From an uncultured Elusimicrobia bacterium (GTDB lineage Bacteria > Elusimicrobiota > Elusimicrobia > Elusimicrobiales > UBA9959), in the NCBI GenBank assembly GCA_903917735.1, contig CAIXBR010000010.1, positions 35,970 through 99,969 of the forward strand: 64,000 bases of DNA, written 5' to 3'. A program made the position numbers and the translations under genes. Under the pieces are notes generated by a model. It saw only the letters and a program-made list of their open reading frames with translations. It was not told where the DNA came from and ran no database searches. Positions 48,401 to 55,773 of this stretch are shown here, piece by piece. The first letter of the stretch is position 1, and every line of letters begins with the position of its first letter.

Positions 48401-51400
48401 GAAAGCGCCAGGCCGTTATCGGTCCAGCCGCGCGTCTGCGCCAACCCCGCCGTGGTGCCTATGGCGTACCAGTACCTGACCACGCCGCTATCCGTGTCCG
48501 TGGAAGCCGACCAGTTGGCCGAAAGTTGCGAAGTGGAAGAGGAAAAAGCGATATCGGCCCCATATCCGTCCCGCACCTGCAATACCTTATTGGGGATGGT
48601 CGTATCCAGCATCTGCCCGTCGGAATTTGCAGCCGGAGATTGCAGCCCGGCTCCGTTTTCGGCTTTCACGGAGAAATAGTAAGTAACTCCGCTAGTCAGC
48701 GCCAGGTACGGCCAGACGGTAGTTGTGGAAGTAGCCAGGCCGTTATCGGTCCAGCCGAGCCTATCCACTCCGCCCGGAGCTGTGCCTATGGCGTACCAGT
48801 ACCGGACCACACCGGACTGCGGATCTGTGGACGCAGCCCAGTTAACGGACAGGTGCAGGTTGTCGCTGCTGTAAACTACATCCGCACTCAGCCCATCGTA
48901 AATATAAGCCGGCGTAGTGGGCGAGCTGGCATCCACTACCTGGCCGTTGGAATTGACCGTAGAGGACAGCATTGCATAGCCGTTCTCGGCTTTGACCGTG
49001 AAATAATAGGTGAGGCCGTCGGTCAGGCTTAGGCCGGTCCGGGTGACCGAGGTGCTGGTGCCGTTGTCCGTCCAGCCGATGAAGTCAGTGCCTCCCGCAG
49101 TTTTGCTGCTTATGGCGTACCAGTATCTTGCTATGCCGGAGTCCGGGTCGGAAGCGGCGTCCCAGTTAGCCGACAGCTGCGTAAGGGAGCCTGACCACGC
49201 GGCGTCGGCCCCGGTACCGTCCCTGACAGCGTGAACAGGCAGCGGCTGCGTTGAGTCGGGAACATACCGCTGCCCGTTTGAGGTGGAAGAGGAGGAAATA
49301 AGCCCCGAACCGTTCTGCGCTTTTACGGTGAAATAATAGGTCACGCCGTTTTCAAGGGTAAGCCCTGTCCTGGTAACAGAGGTTACGTTGCCGTTATCCG
49401 CCCAGTCGGCGAATTCAGTTCCTCCCGGGGTGGTGCTGCTTATGGCGTACCAGTATTTGGCCACGCCGCTATCCGTGTCAACCGCGACGGCCCAGTTGGC
49501 GGACAATTGCGTCGGAAAATTAGTCGAGGATATGTCAACGCCAAGGCCGTCCTTAACCGAGCCTGGAGCGGAAGGGGAACTGATATCTACCGTCTGCCCA
49601 TCGGAATTTACCGGGGAGGACTGCAGCCCGGCGCGGTTCTCGGCCTTAACTGAGAAAAAATACAGCTGATCCTGTGCCAGGGAAAGGACCGCTGTTGTCG
49701 ACAGCGCCAAGCCGTTATCGGTCCAGCCGACGGTATTAGTCCCGCCCGGAGTAGTGCCTATGGCGTACCAGTACCTGGCAACGCCGCTCTGCGTGTCTAC
49801 AGAGACGGCCCAGTTGGCCGACAGCCGCGTGCCGTTCGCCGTGTAGGCTATATCGTCGGGGCCGGCACCGTCCTTGACAAAAGCCGGGGCCGAAGGGGCT
49901 GAGAGGTCCGCCATCTGCCCGTCCGTATTGGTGGACACGGACAGCGCCCCCGCGCCGTTCTCCGCTTTAATGGTGAAATAATAGGTCACGCCGTCGGCGA
50001 GCGTAAGGCCGGGCCGGGTAACCGAGGTGCTGCTACCGTTATTGGTCCAGCCGACGAATTCAGTTCCTCCCTGGGTAGTACTGCTTATGGCGTACCAGTA
50101 CCTGGCCACGCCGCTCTGATTGTCTGTGGAAGGCGCCCAGTTGGCCGAAAGCTGGGCGCTGACCGTGGTAAAAGCGATGTCGGCGCCTAAGCCGTCCCTT
50201 GCAACACCCGGAGCGGCGGGCGGCGTAAGATCCAGCAACTGCCCGTTGGAATTAGCCGCCGCGGACTGCAGGCCGGCGCCGTTCTCCGCTTTTACCGTAA
50301 AATAATATGTTACGCCGTCGGTCAGACTGAGTCCGGTCCGGGTGGCCGAGGTACTGGTACCGTTGTCCGTCCAGCCGATGAAGTCAGTGCCTCCCGCAGT
50401 TTTACTGCTTATGGCGTACCAGTATTTGGCCACGCCGCTCTGAGTGTCGACCGAGACAGTCCAGTTGGCGGACAGCTGCGTGCCGGAAGAGGAAAAATAA
50501 ATGTCGGTCCCCGTCCCGTCGTTTACAAGTACCGGAGCCGAGGGAGGCGTGGTATCCACCATCGCGCCATTGGAAGTAACTGTGGAAGACTGGAACCCCA
50601 CGCCGTTCTCCGCCTTGACCGAGAAATAATAAGTGGTACCGGAGTAAAGGACCAGGCCGGCACGCGTGACGGAAGTGGCGGAGCCATTGTCCGTCCACCC
50701 CCCGGTAAGCTCTGTCCAACCCGGTTGAGTGCCGATGGCGTACCAGTATTTAGCTATGCCGCTCTGCGTGTCCGTGCCAGCCGTCCAGTTGGCCGACAAC
50801 TGGCTGGCGAATCCGCTGTAGGCACTGTCGACGCCGATAGCGGTGCCGTCGTACACAACGCCCGGAGCGGCAGGAGACGAGGTATCCACCGTCTGTCCGT
50901 CGGAAGTGGTAGTTGAAGACTGCAAACCCACCCAGTTCTCGGCTTTAACGCTTAAATAATAGGTGGCGCCGGACGACAGGGACAGGCCTGCTGCCGTTGT
51001 AGAAATCGCAGGACCGTTATCGGTCCAAACCTTAGTTTCCGCCCCCCCTTTGGTGGTACCGATGGCGTACCAGTAGCGCCGTATTCCGCTTTCATCATCA
51101 CTGGAAGCGGTCCAGTTGCCCGAGAGCCGGCTGGTTGAAGAGGTATAAGATATGTCAGCCCCAGCGCCGTCCCGCACTGTGACCACATCGGAGGGCGGCG
51201 TAGGGTCGTTTATTATGGAGGTAAAGGCTTTTATGTTGGCGTTAGTGTTGGTGTAAGGATAGGTTACAGGTGGGCCCGGATTAGTAATGGTTGTTAAATC
51301 TTCCCAACTGCTGCCAGCGTAACTTATATAACCTTGGCCGGCGCTGGCTGTAGCTCCGCTTGAATAATTTGCAATAGGTTCTTCCACCGGTATCGGATAA

Positions 51401-52782
51401 TCATAGTTGGGGGTAGTTATCCGTATGACCACGGTGAATTTCTGGCCGCTGTTCAAAGGGACCTTAGTGGCAAGCGGAATAGTGTGATACCCGGCGTAAG
51501 GCTGCGTCCCCTCCAGATGGCTGGAGACCAGCGTACCTGAGCGGGGATTGCCGGCGGTGGGCATGTCCCGGTAGACATATATATCGTAAGTTGAATTGAG
51601 CGCCATTGTATAAAAGCTTACGGCGGAAACCTGGGTATTGTCCTCGACAGCGGTAAAAACATTGGACATCCAGGCGGTACTTGTACTGTATCCGATAGAG
51701 TTGGTCTGACCTAATGGATCGTATTGGTATACCGCGTGATAGTTGCCGATGGATTCCGCACCATTGAAAACGGTATTGTTTATGAGTTTTGTATCGTGAT
51801 AGGAAATGTAAAAATATCCGCTATCGCCCCAGCCGGTGCCCCAGGAGTTCTTGACGATAAAGGCCCCGTCCCCGGGAGCAGTTGTCTTGAAATTGGCGGC
51901 GGGGAACCCATCGTCCCAGCCAACTATGGTAACAATGTGGTTTATACTGGCAGTGCCGCTGTAGTAATAGGATTTGTACGTAGAATTGTAATACCCGGCT
52001 TCGTTCATATATATGGAAGTCTGCACAGCGCCGTAAGTGGTAAGCGCGTACTTGATATTGTCGTTGTCAATGGAAGAACCGCGGTCAGGAAGGAAGAGGA
52101 CTTCCTGCACATGCTTCTGGGCTTTGGCGGAGGGGTATAAGGGAGACTGTTTTGTGGGCGTAGAGGTATAGACAGCGTCCGCTTCGTTCCAAGGCCCGCT
52201 CCAGCGAGACAGGTAGGCGGTAGACATTATAAATTCGCCACCGCCCGTGCAGGGGTCATAATCGAAACCCGACGTATTCTTAAGGTTTTCCTCGGAAAAA
52301 TCCCAGGATTCACCAGTGAGCAACCTAGACTCCAGGGAGGCCATGGTGCCAAAAGTCCAGCAGGCCCCGCAAGTCCCCTGGTTCTTGACCGGGGAAACCT
52401 TACTAGGGGGGGTTCTCAGGTCGTAGGAGGACGCGTATCCTGCCGCCTGAACGTGCGCCCCGGAAGACAGTTTCGGATGCTGACCCCTCATATGCGACAT
52501 GTCCAGGGGAGGCGTAAGACCGCCGAGTGTGTGCTCTAAAGGAGAATCTGAAGGAGAAGCTGACAAAGCCGGCTTTATCTTAGCGTGAGAGGTGCTGACC
52601 TGGACCAGGAAGGCCGGGTTCAGCGGGGCTAGGGAAGGGAGTGACGACTGCGCTAAAAGCTGCCCTGACAGGCCGCCGGCGGCGACAGCCAGTGTCAGGA
52701 ACGCGGATAAAAAAGGATGCCGGAAGCGGCCTCCCGTCCCTCCGCGCATAACTCTTAAATATTTAGCGGCAATTGCGTACAT
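42397..52782 (-). CDS. Giant secreted papain-family protease with FN3-like repeat stalk
   Basis: 3461 aa (3450 if ATG 52749, residue 12, is used; that gives a more usual signal peptide, ending LLAQ). The propeptide covers about 46-115. A C1A peptidase domain covers about 118-335 with Gln135, Cys141 (NQGTCGACWTFG), His282 (NHIVTIVGWDD) and Asn312 (VKNSWGTGWGD), all catalytic residues present. A lectin-like domain follows at about 345-520, as in other bacterial C1 proteases. Residues 526-3110 are 24 units of about 108 aa: 23 FN3-like copies with LSANW, RYWYAIGTT and YYFSVKAENGAG, plus one divergent unit. A beta-sandwich region comes next, then a FlgD/T9SS-like C-terminal domain (from KVKVYPNP, about 3368, to GKLAIIW). 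It is probably an outer-surface enzyme on a long stalk. Confidence 0.93.
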   Translation of the reverse strand: MYAIAAKYLRVMRGGTGGRFRHPFLSAFLTLAVAAGGLSGQLLAQSSLPSLAPLNPAFLVQVSTSHAKIKPALSASPSDSPLEHTLGGLTPPLDMSHMRGQHPKLSSGAHVQAAGYASSYDLRTPPSKVSPVKNQGTCGACWTFGTMASLESRLLTGESWDFSEENLKNTSGFDYDPCTGGGEFIMSTAYLSRWSGPWNEADAVYTSTPTKQSPLYPSAKAQKHVQEVLFLPDRGSSIDNDNIKYALTTYGAVQTSIYMNEAGYYNSTYKSYYYSGTASINHIVTIVGWDDGFPAANFKTTAPGDGAFIVKNSWGTGWGDSGYFYISYHDTKLINNTVFNGAESIGNYHAVYQYDPLGQTNSIGYSTSTAWMSNVFTAVEDNTQVSAVSFYTMALNSTYDIYVYRDMPTAGNPRSGTLVSSHLEGTQPYAGYHTIPLATKVPLNSGQKFTVVIRITTPNYDYPIPVEEPIANYSSGATASAGQGYISYAGSSWEDLTTITNPGPPVTYPYTNTNANIKAFTSIINDPTPPSDVVTVRDGAGADISYTSSTSRLSGNWTASSDDESGIRRYWYAIGTTKGGAETKVWTDNGPAISTTAAGLSLSSGATYYLSVKAENWVGLQSSTTTSDGQTVDTSSPAAPGVVYDGTAIGVDSAYSGFASQLSANWTAGTDTQSGIAKYWYAIGTQPGWTELTGGWTDNGSATSVTRAGLVLYSGTTYYFSVKAENGVGFQSSTVTSNGAMVDTTPPSAPVLVNDGTGTDIYFSSSGTQLSANWTVSVDTQSGVAKYWYAISSKTAGGTDFIGWTDNGTSTSATRTGLSLTDGVTYYFTVKAENGAGLQSAAANSNGQLLDLTPPAAPGVARDGLGADIAFTTVSAQLSANWAPSTDNQSGVARYWYAISSTTQGGTEFVGWTNNGSSTSVTRPGLTLADGVTYYFTIKAENGAGALSVSTNTDGQMADLSAPSAPAFVKDGAGPDDIAYTANGTRLSANWAVSVDTQSGVARYWYAIGTTPGGTNTVGWTDNGLALSTTAVLSLAQDQLYFFSVKAENRAGLQSSPVNSDGQTVDISSPSAPGSVKDGLGVDISSTNFPTQLSANWAVAVDTDSGVAKYWYAISSTTPGGTEFADWADNGNVTSVTRTGLTLENGVTYYFTVKAQNGSGLISSSSTSNGQRYVPDSTQPLPVHAVRDGTGADAAWSGSLTQLSANWDAASDPDSGIARYWYAISSKTAGGTDFIGWTDNGTSTSVTRTGLSLTDGLTYYFTVKAENGYAMLSSTVNSNGQVVDASSPTTPAYIYDGLSADVVYSSDNLHLSVNWAASTDPQSGVVRYWYAIGTAPGGVDRLGWTDNGLATSTTTVWPYLALTSGVTYYFSVKAENGAGLQSPAANSDGQMLDTTIPNKVLQVRDGYGADIAFSSSTSQLSANWSASTDTDSGVVRYWYAIGTTAGLAQTRGWTDNGLALSTTAAGLSLSEGVTYYFSVEAENGAGERSLLSYSNGQMVDMSSPSAITQVRDGTGADIMYSALLSTLSANWDVSTDTQSGVARYWYAIGTTTGGAQTLGWKDNGVATSTTAFDLGLVSGTSYYFSVKAENAVGLISDLKVSNGVLVDTTAPSSVGIVRDSTGTDAAYSVSGNSLSANWNAASDSESGVAKYWYGIGTSAGLVNFVGWTDNGPSTSVTKSGLALTNGGVYFFTVKAENWAGSSSTVVNSDGQMVDTSSPAAPGQVNDGTGLDLKYTASPTQLSANWTVSSDLQSGVAKYWYAVGTVSGSTNTIGWTDNGASLSITTASLSLASGSTYYFSVRAQNAAGLLSDVSVSDGQTVDTSSPSVVAQVRDGDGTDIAYSVLASTLSANWDVSTDLQSGVTSYLYAIGTTPGGTQTQGWADNGPATSTTTIGLSLTSGVTYYFSVKAENGVGMISDLKSSNGVMVDTTNPSAVGAVRDGLGAGDVYSVSRNSLSANWDPASDAESGIARYWYAISSTTKGETEFVGWTDNGTNTSVIKSGLTLEDGVRYYFTVKAENRVTLLSAAKNSNGLMVDTSSPTAAGAINDGVGVDIDYTSSASDLSANWPAFQDPQTAVTEYFYAVSTTSGGWDFVGWTNNGTNTSVTLTGLPLVSGSTYYFSVRAGNAAGLLSDAYRSDGQVVDLSAPSAPAAVYDGTGTMDAAYAGYLNRLSAHWPAASDAQSGVVRYWYGIGTTPGDTDTTLGWRDNGPALSTTAVSLSLLDGVTYYFSVKAENGSGLKSLPTISDGQMVDSTPPLTIAQVRDSTGTDAAYSVSRSRLSANWDATSDAETGVLRYWYAIGTTAGGVDTLGWTDNALGTAVTRSSLSLSDGVTYYFSVTAENAAGLRSSTATSNGLMVDASSPSVVFPLDGDTSGTDIAYTMFGYKLSANWAPSVDPHSGVARYFVAIGTTPGGAYVFPWTDNGLGTSVTSTGLTLVEGDTYYFSVIAENAAGLFSSTGTSNGQLVDLSSPTAVAYVNDGAVAGVDAAYADPNNPGVLSASWPAASDALSGVGKYWYTIGTTPKGTDVTGGWNDSATSLSVSKPDLVLTSGVTYYFSVVTEDRAGLRSSTVTSNGQLADLVKPVIGALNSATHPSQTAWYNNNLPAYTWSASDALTGVQGYYYLLDQTLVRTPAEVFASSYTVSSAYAESSPKADGVWYFHLTARDKAGNLSNVSTYKTQVDASSPAAVTSLHDGTAADVAYTVSSSKLSANWAAASDAQSGITRYWYAISSMAPGGFEFAGWTDNGTNTSVTSSGLSLADGVTYYFSVKAENGAGLQSAAANTNGQMVDISSPAAPGQVNDGTGADVRYIGPSIPLSANWTVSVDTQSGVAKYWYAIGTTPGGNNLVDWANNYSYLSVTNTSVTLSDGVTYYFSVKAENRAGLQSAAVSSDGQLADLTLPSSPAFVYDSTGTDIAYTNAAGTLSANWGASSDAQSGVVKYLYAIGTEQGGVEISTLTENGLNTSVTRTGLTLVSGSTYYFTVFAENGAGTRSAPVYSNGQFVDITNASNITYVRDGTGTADINYVSSLDTLSANWAASSHPRGINRYEYAIGTAPGGATVAAWTSSGLNTSVTRTGLPLAEGTSYYFTVRAYPNTGLPSAYANSDGQLTDTIAPSAAVLVTSALPAKAGPLAVKLIVAEINGLSGTPVLTYTLPNGAIHPIPLSYLTGSTWTGSGYLESWFSTGTVVTFVFTSSDVAGNTGTGISSGSTFYMDTSVSGVTGGAVVNSDSTTVILPPGASVVPLLILTSTVPASRTSSAAGGDSLALAGYDLTREFKAQDLSGHAVQSFSVPVTIKMYYPDADNNGIVDGTNISETLVGVYWLDEVSQKWAPVYDGVLRDYAANSVQADVSHFSVYSLRYLDSAQIGTGKVKVYPNPCYMKDNQVAISGIPPAATNVRIYIYDPAGNLVRTLDSANGVNSSNVGTWDGRNSEGRRAASGVYIYVIKTGDMGKGSGKLAIIW
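43453..51207 (-). repeat. Array of 24 tandem coding units of about 323 bp
   Basis: The repeats encode the FN3-like stalk of the giant protease. Consensus landmarks per unit are DGTGxDIAYS, LSANW, SGVARYWYAIGTT, GWTDNG, YYFSVKAENGAG and SNGQMVD-SSP. The twentieth unit (about residues 2580-2685) is a different domain type (WSASDALTGVQGYYY, VWYFHLTARDKAGN). Units 3 and 7 are nearly identical in DNA over 100 bp, pointing to recent duplication or gene conversion. Confidence 0.93.
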
Positions 52783-52794
52783 AAACGCCTGTGC

Positions 52795-52817
52795 CGCCTG
52801 TCCTTAAAGGACAGGCG
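52795..52817 (-). promoter_or_regulatory. Hairpin in the leader of the giant protease gene
   Basis: CGCCTGTCCTT and its exact complement separated by one A (52795-52805 and 52807-52817), ending 12 nt before the ATG at 52782. It could act as an operator palindrome or as an mRNA hairpin that limits ribosome access. Confidence 0.55.
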
Positions 52818-52832
52818 GGCAGATGCACTCAT

Positions 52833-52861
52833 AGTATAATAGATAAATATATAGGCGGCAA
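52833..52861 (-). promoter_or_regulatory. Candidate promoter of the giant protease gene
   Basis: On the minus strand TTGCCG (52856-52861), 17-bp spacer, TATACT (52833-52838). The predicted start near 52826 gives a leader of about 43 nt containing the 52795-52817 hairpin. The -35 lies inside the larger inverted repeat 52851-52900. Confidence 0.5.
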
Positions 52862-52900
52862 GGAGACTTTCGGCACAATTCCGAGGTCCTTGCCGCCTAT
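52851..52900 (-). terminator. Large inverted repeat after the GH84 gene
   Basis: A 14-bp perfect stem (52851-52864 with 52887-52900) whose loop folds further (TTTCGG with CCGAGG). It lies 6 bp beyond the glycosidase stop. The following stretch on the minus strand is A/T-rich but not a clean T-run, so termination is likely but not textbook. It could instead be a protein-binding site overlapping the next promoter. Confidence 0.6.
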
Positions 52901-52906
52901 GGGGCG

Positions 52907-53998
52907 TCACTGCGTCAAGAACAGGTCCTTGGTGACGCTATAGTGCCCGGAAATCCAGCCGATTATCTCGCGGGCGACAGCCGAGGTGTCGTTCTCGCGC
53001 GACTCCAGGAAACCGGAGTATTCGGACTTCAAAGCTTCTTTTTCCTCATCCGTAATGGCGTCCAGTCCCCTGTCGGTGAAAACCGGCAGGTCCCTTTCAA
53101 GCAGAGGCGTCATTTCATGGCAGGTTACCATGCCGGCCGCTTTCCGGAAGGCCTTGTCCGGATTGTAAGCCGCACCCTGCTCGTAGCTGGCTTTAAGCGT
53201 GAGCAGCACTATCTTGGAAAGCGCGGCCTGGTTCATCGGGTTCACCGCATGGCCGGCCACCCAATTTCCCATTTCCGCGGGACGGCCGGTGAACGGCCGG
53301 AGATGCAGAAATTTGCACATGCGCGGCCCGTCGTTGACCGGGTAATTGTCCCAAAGCAGCGGCTTGCGGCCGAGCAGGCCGGCGGCCGAGCGGAGGTGTT
53401 CCTCCGTATAGGACTTGGAACAGACCAGCTCTCCGGTCCAGAACATGCTGACCTTGGGGCCCAGTTCCTTACCCAGCTTTTCAAAATATCCCTCCGGCAT
53501 CTTGCCGAAAAGGTTTTCCAGCACCGGGTCCAGGGAATAGTAGGTGGGACAGAAAACGAACTGCCTGGCTTTGGAGCGCGCGGCTATCCAGTTGACCACC
53601 TCTATCTGCCGCCCGGCCAGGTCCGGCAGGTCGCCCTTCATGTCGTCCATCAGTATGCCCAGCTTGTCCACGCCGACGCGGTTGAACACGTCGATGCGGT
53701 GCTGCAGCAGCCTTTTGGCTTCCAGGTCGAACTCCGCCAGATAGATCTCGTGCGGGCTGAAGCCCAGGCCGAACTCTATGCCTGCGGAGTGGCACTGGCC
53801 GGACAGCTTCGTCAGCTTTTCCTCCAGCACCTTCGGGAAAGGCTCGCGCCACTTCTTACGCAGGAAGCCGTCCGCCTTGGGGGCGTAGATATAGAACGAA
53901 AAGCCGTGCTTGCGCAGGAAATTAGCATAATCCGCGCGCTCGCCCCAGCTCCATGGCTCTCCGTAAAAACCCTCTATAACTCCGGTCTGTGCCTTCAT
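52907..53998 (-). CDS. GH84-type beta-N-acetylglucosaminidase (O-GlcNAcase-like)
   Basis: 363 aa covering the catalytic TIM barrel. It opens with TGVIEGFYGEPWSWGERADY, the hallmark of GH84, and has the catalytic Asp pair in LGILMDDMKGDLPDL (about residues 115-125). FCPTYYSLDP and MFWTGELVCSKSY then LLWDNYPVNDGP are further family motifs. These enzymes remove beta-linked GlcNAc by substrate-assisted catalysis. There is no signal peptide and no accessory carbohydrate-binding module, so a cytoplasmic role is implied, on recycled cell-wall sugars or on a modified protein. It starts 1 bp after the TPR gene stop, so the two are translated together. Confidence 0.9.
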   Translation of the reverse strand: MKAQTGVIEGFYGEPWSWGERADYANFLRKHGFSFYIYAPKADGFLRKKWREPFPKVLEEKLTKLSGQCHSAGIEFGLGFSPHEIYLAEFDLEAKRLLQHRIDVFNRVGVDKLGILMDDMKGDLPDLAGRQIEVVNWIAARSKARQFVFCPTYYSLDPVLENLFGKMPEGYFEKLGKELGPKVSMFWTGELVCSKSYTEEHLRSAAGLLGRKPLLWDNYPVNDGPRMCKFLHLRPFTGRPAEMGNWVAGHAVNPMNQAALSKIVLLTLKASYEQGAAYNPDKAFRKAAGMVTCHEMTPLLERDLPVFTDRGLDAITDEEKEALKSEYSGFLESRENDTSAVAREIIGWISGHYSVTKDLFLTQ

Positions 53999-53999
53999 T

Positions 54000-55385
54000 T
54001 TACCTCGCCAGCAGGCCGTCTATGCGCTTCTGCGCTTTTTTGGCCAGAGGGTCTTCCGGATATTTGCCGGTGATGGAAGCGTAATAATCCCTGGCTTTTT
54101 CATAATCCTTGGCTTTTTCATACACTTCTCCGGCGGCAAAAATAGCCCTGGGAGCCTGCGGATCCATAGGATATTCTACGACTATTCTGTCATACGTCGC
54201 CACCTCCACCGCGGAGTCCTTCATATCCTTCCTGGCGATCTCGGCAGCCAGGAAAAGGGCGTCGATAGCCTTTGGGCCCTTGTATTTGTCCGCAAGGCGG
54301 TTAAGCACATTAACGGCCTCGTCGGGCTTTTTCATCTCCTCGCGCAGCACCCTGGCCTCCGAGACGAAGGAGCTGTAAGCCTCATCTTTGTCCGGGTACA
54401 GGGCGATTATCTTTTCGTATATTTCCACCGCCAGGTCGTATTTTTTCTGGCGTTCGGTAAGGACGGGCAGGCGGGAATAAGCGGTCCAGGCTTCAGCAGT
54501 GCCGGGGAAGGAGGCCGCTATATCCTGATAGACATTTATGGAATTGTCGTATTCCTTAAGGTTGTCGGCCAGCGCGGCGGCCAGGGAATTCTTCGCCCTC
54601 GCCATGAGCGGGCTTGAGGGGTGCATCTCTATCATTTTCTCATAGGCCAGTTTAGCCCGCAGATATTCTTCCTTCTTCAGGTGCAGGTCGGCGAGGTCCA
54701 GGCGCAGCGCGTCGTTGCCGGCGTACTGAGGGAACCTTCTGAAGAAAGCGCGGTATTCCCCGAGGAGCGGCTCATAAAGGAACTCTCCGGCCCGGGCCGA
54801 AGCTTTATCAAGCAGGGCGGCCAGCTTTTCGGATGTCTCGCCGGAGGCAGGTGAATCGGCGATATCGGCCAGTACCGGCTTTACCTTTTTATCGGTCTTC
54901 TTCTCCAGGGTATCGTTGAAAATTTTCTTCGCCGCGGCCGAAGAATCGGACGCCGGATATTCGTAAAAATGCCTCAGCAGGTCCATTATGGCCGGCTTAT
55001 AATCGCCCAGTTTAAGACGGAGGGTGGCTTTAAGCAGCTGCGCCTCTCCGGAATACGGGGCGGCCGGGTAAACTGTCAGCCAATCCTCCGCCTGCGGAAG
55101 AAGCGCGGAAAGAACGTCCTCGTCCTTATCGGAGCCGCGGGCTTTTATAAAACCCCACTCCGCGTCCATCAGCGACGGCTCCTGCGCTATCTTTTGCAGA
55201 GCGGCCGGCACACCGTTAGCCGGCTGCTGCGCCTCCATTCCGGGCAGGGCCGAAGCGTTTTCCGGGCTGACGCTCTTGGCGGCGGCGGTCTGAATATATC
55301 CAGCGGCGGGCACCGCGTCCTGCGCCATCAGTGGGACCGCGGAAACCATTAAAAAAACAATTAACAGCGGTGTTGACATATTCAT
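54000..55385 (-). CDS. Secreted TPR-repeat protein
   Basis: 461 aa with a signal peptide (MSTPLLIVFLMVSAVPLMAQ) and a ribosome-binding site (GAGGAGAG). At least seven TPR units run through the mature part, for example LAYEKMIEMHPSSPLMARAK, NVYQDIAASFPGTAEAWTAY, EIYEKIIALYPDKDEAYSSF and DYYASITGKYPEDPLAKKAQ. They resemble the YbgF/BamD type that pair repeats with chain-end Pro-x-x-x-x-A spacing. It is probably a periplasmic scaffold. Its stop is 1 bp before the GH84 start, so it is coupled to the glycosidase. The exact partner is unknown. Confidence 0.83.
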   Translation of the reverse strand: MNMSTPLLIVFLMVSAVPLMAQDAVPAAGYIQTAAAKSVSPENASALPGMEAQQPANGVPAALQKIAQEPSLMDAEWGFIKARGSDKDEDVLSALLPQAEDWLTVYPAAPYSGEAQLLKATLRLKLGDYKPAIMDLLRHFYEYPASDSSAAAKKIFNDTLEKKTDKKVKPVLADIADSPASGETSEKLAALLDKASARAGEFLYEPLLGEYRAFFRRFPQYAGNDALRLDLADLHLKKEEYLRAKLAYEKMIEMHPSSPLMARAKNSLAAALADNLKEYDNSINVYQDIAASFPGTAEAWTAYSRLPVLTERQKKYDLAVEIYEKIIALYPDKDEAYSSFVSEARVLREEMKKPDEAVNVLNRLADKYKGPKAIDALFLAAEIARKDMKDSAVEVATYDRIVVEYPMDPQAPRAIFAAGEVYEKAKDYEKARDYYASITGKYPEDPLAKKAQKRIDGLLAR

Positions 55386-55439
55386 ACTCTCCTCATTAGT
55401 TGTCGAACTTGTTTATCTGCAAATACAGGTACGGAACCG

Positions 55440-55688
55440 TTATTGGTCCCTTACTACCCTTATCCCGTTGAAATCTATCCAGTCAAGCGCCAGAGGGCTG
55501 ATGATAGCATTGGCGGGAACACTTATAGACCCGGCGCCGGGGATGAACTTTTTTTTCAGCTCGAAGTCGCTCAGGAAGACCTTCTTCCCCAGTTCCGGCA
55601 CTTTCCTGTGCACGGGCGCCGCCTCCCCCGCCGCGCGGCGGGAAAGGTGCTGCATTATAAGGTCCTCTACCGCGCCCTTGGTTAACAT
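55440..55688 (-). CDS. Small protein at the end of the microcompartment operon
   Basis: 82 aa. The N-terminal helix (TKGAVEDLIMQHLSRRAAGE) resembles the amphipathic encapsulation-type helices of the cargo enzymes upstream. The C-terminal half (VFLSDFELKKKFIPGAGSIS, then NAIISPLALDWIDFNGIRVV) has the TPLAxDxIxxxGI-type ending seen in several microcompartment-linked small domains such as the EutT/CobAT N-terminus. That similarity is by eye only. It lies 85 bp after BMC-H and is probably the last gene of the operon. Function unknown; a core adaptor is plausible. Confidence 0.65.
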   Translation of the reverse strand: MLTKGAVEDLIMQHLSRRAAGEAAPVHRKVPELGKKVFLSDFELKKKFIPGAGSISVPANAIISPLALDWIDFNGIRVVRDQ

Positions 55689-55773
55689 CAGTCAGACAGT
55701 TTGACGGTTTAACAGCTCGACGGCAATGGCAGCTCGCGTTTCAAGCTGGCCGACAGTCTAACTGTCTATCCGC

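Noticed and set aside
43453..51207. Regular direct repeats as a CRISPR array
   Set aside because: Period is about 323 bp, fully coding and diverged; no short identical repeats with unique spacers, no cas genes.
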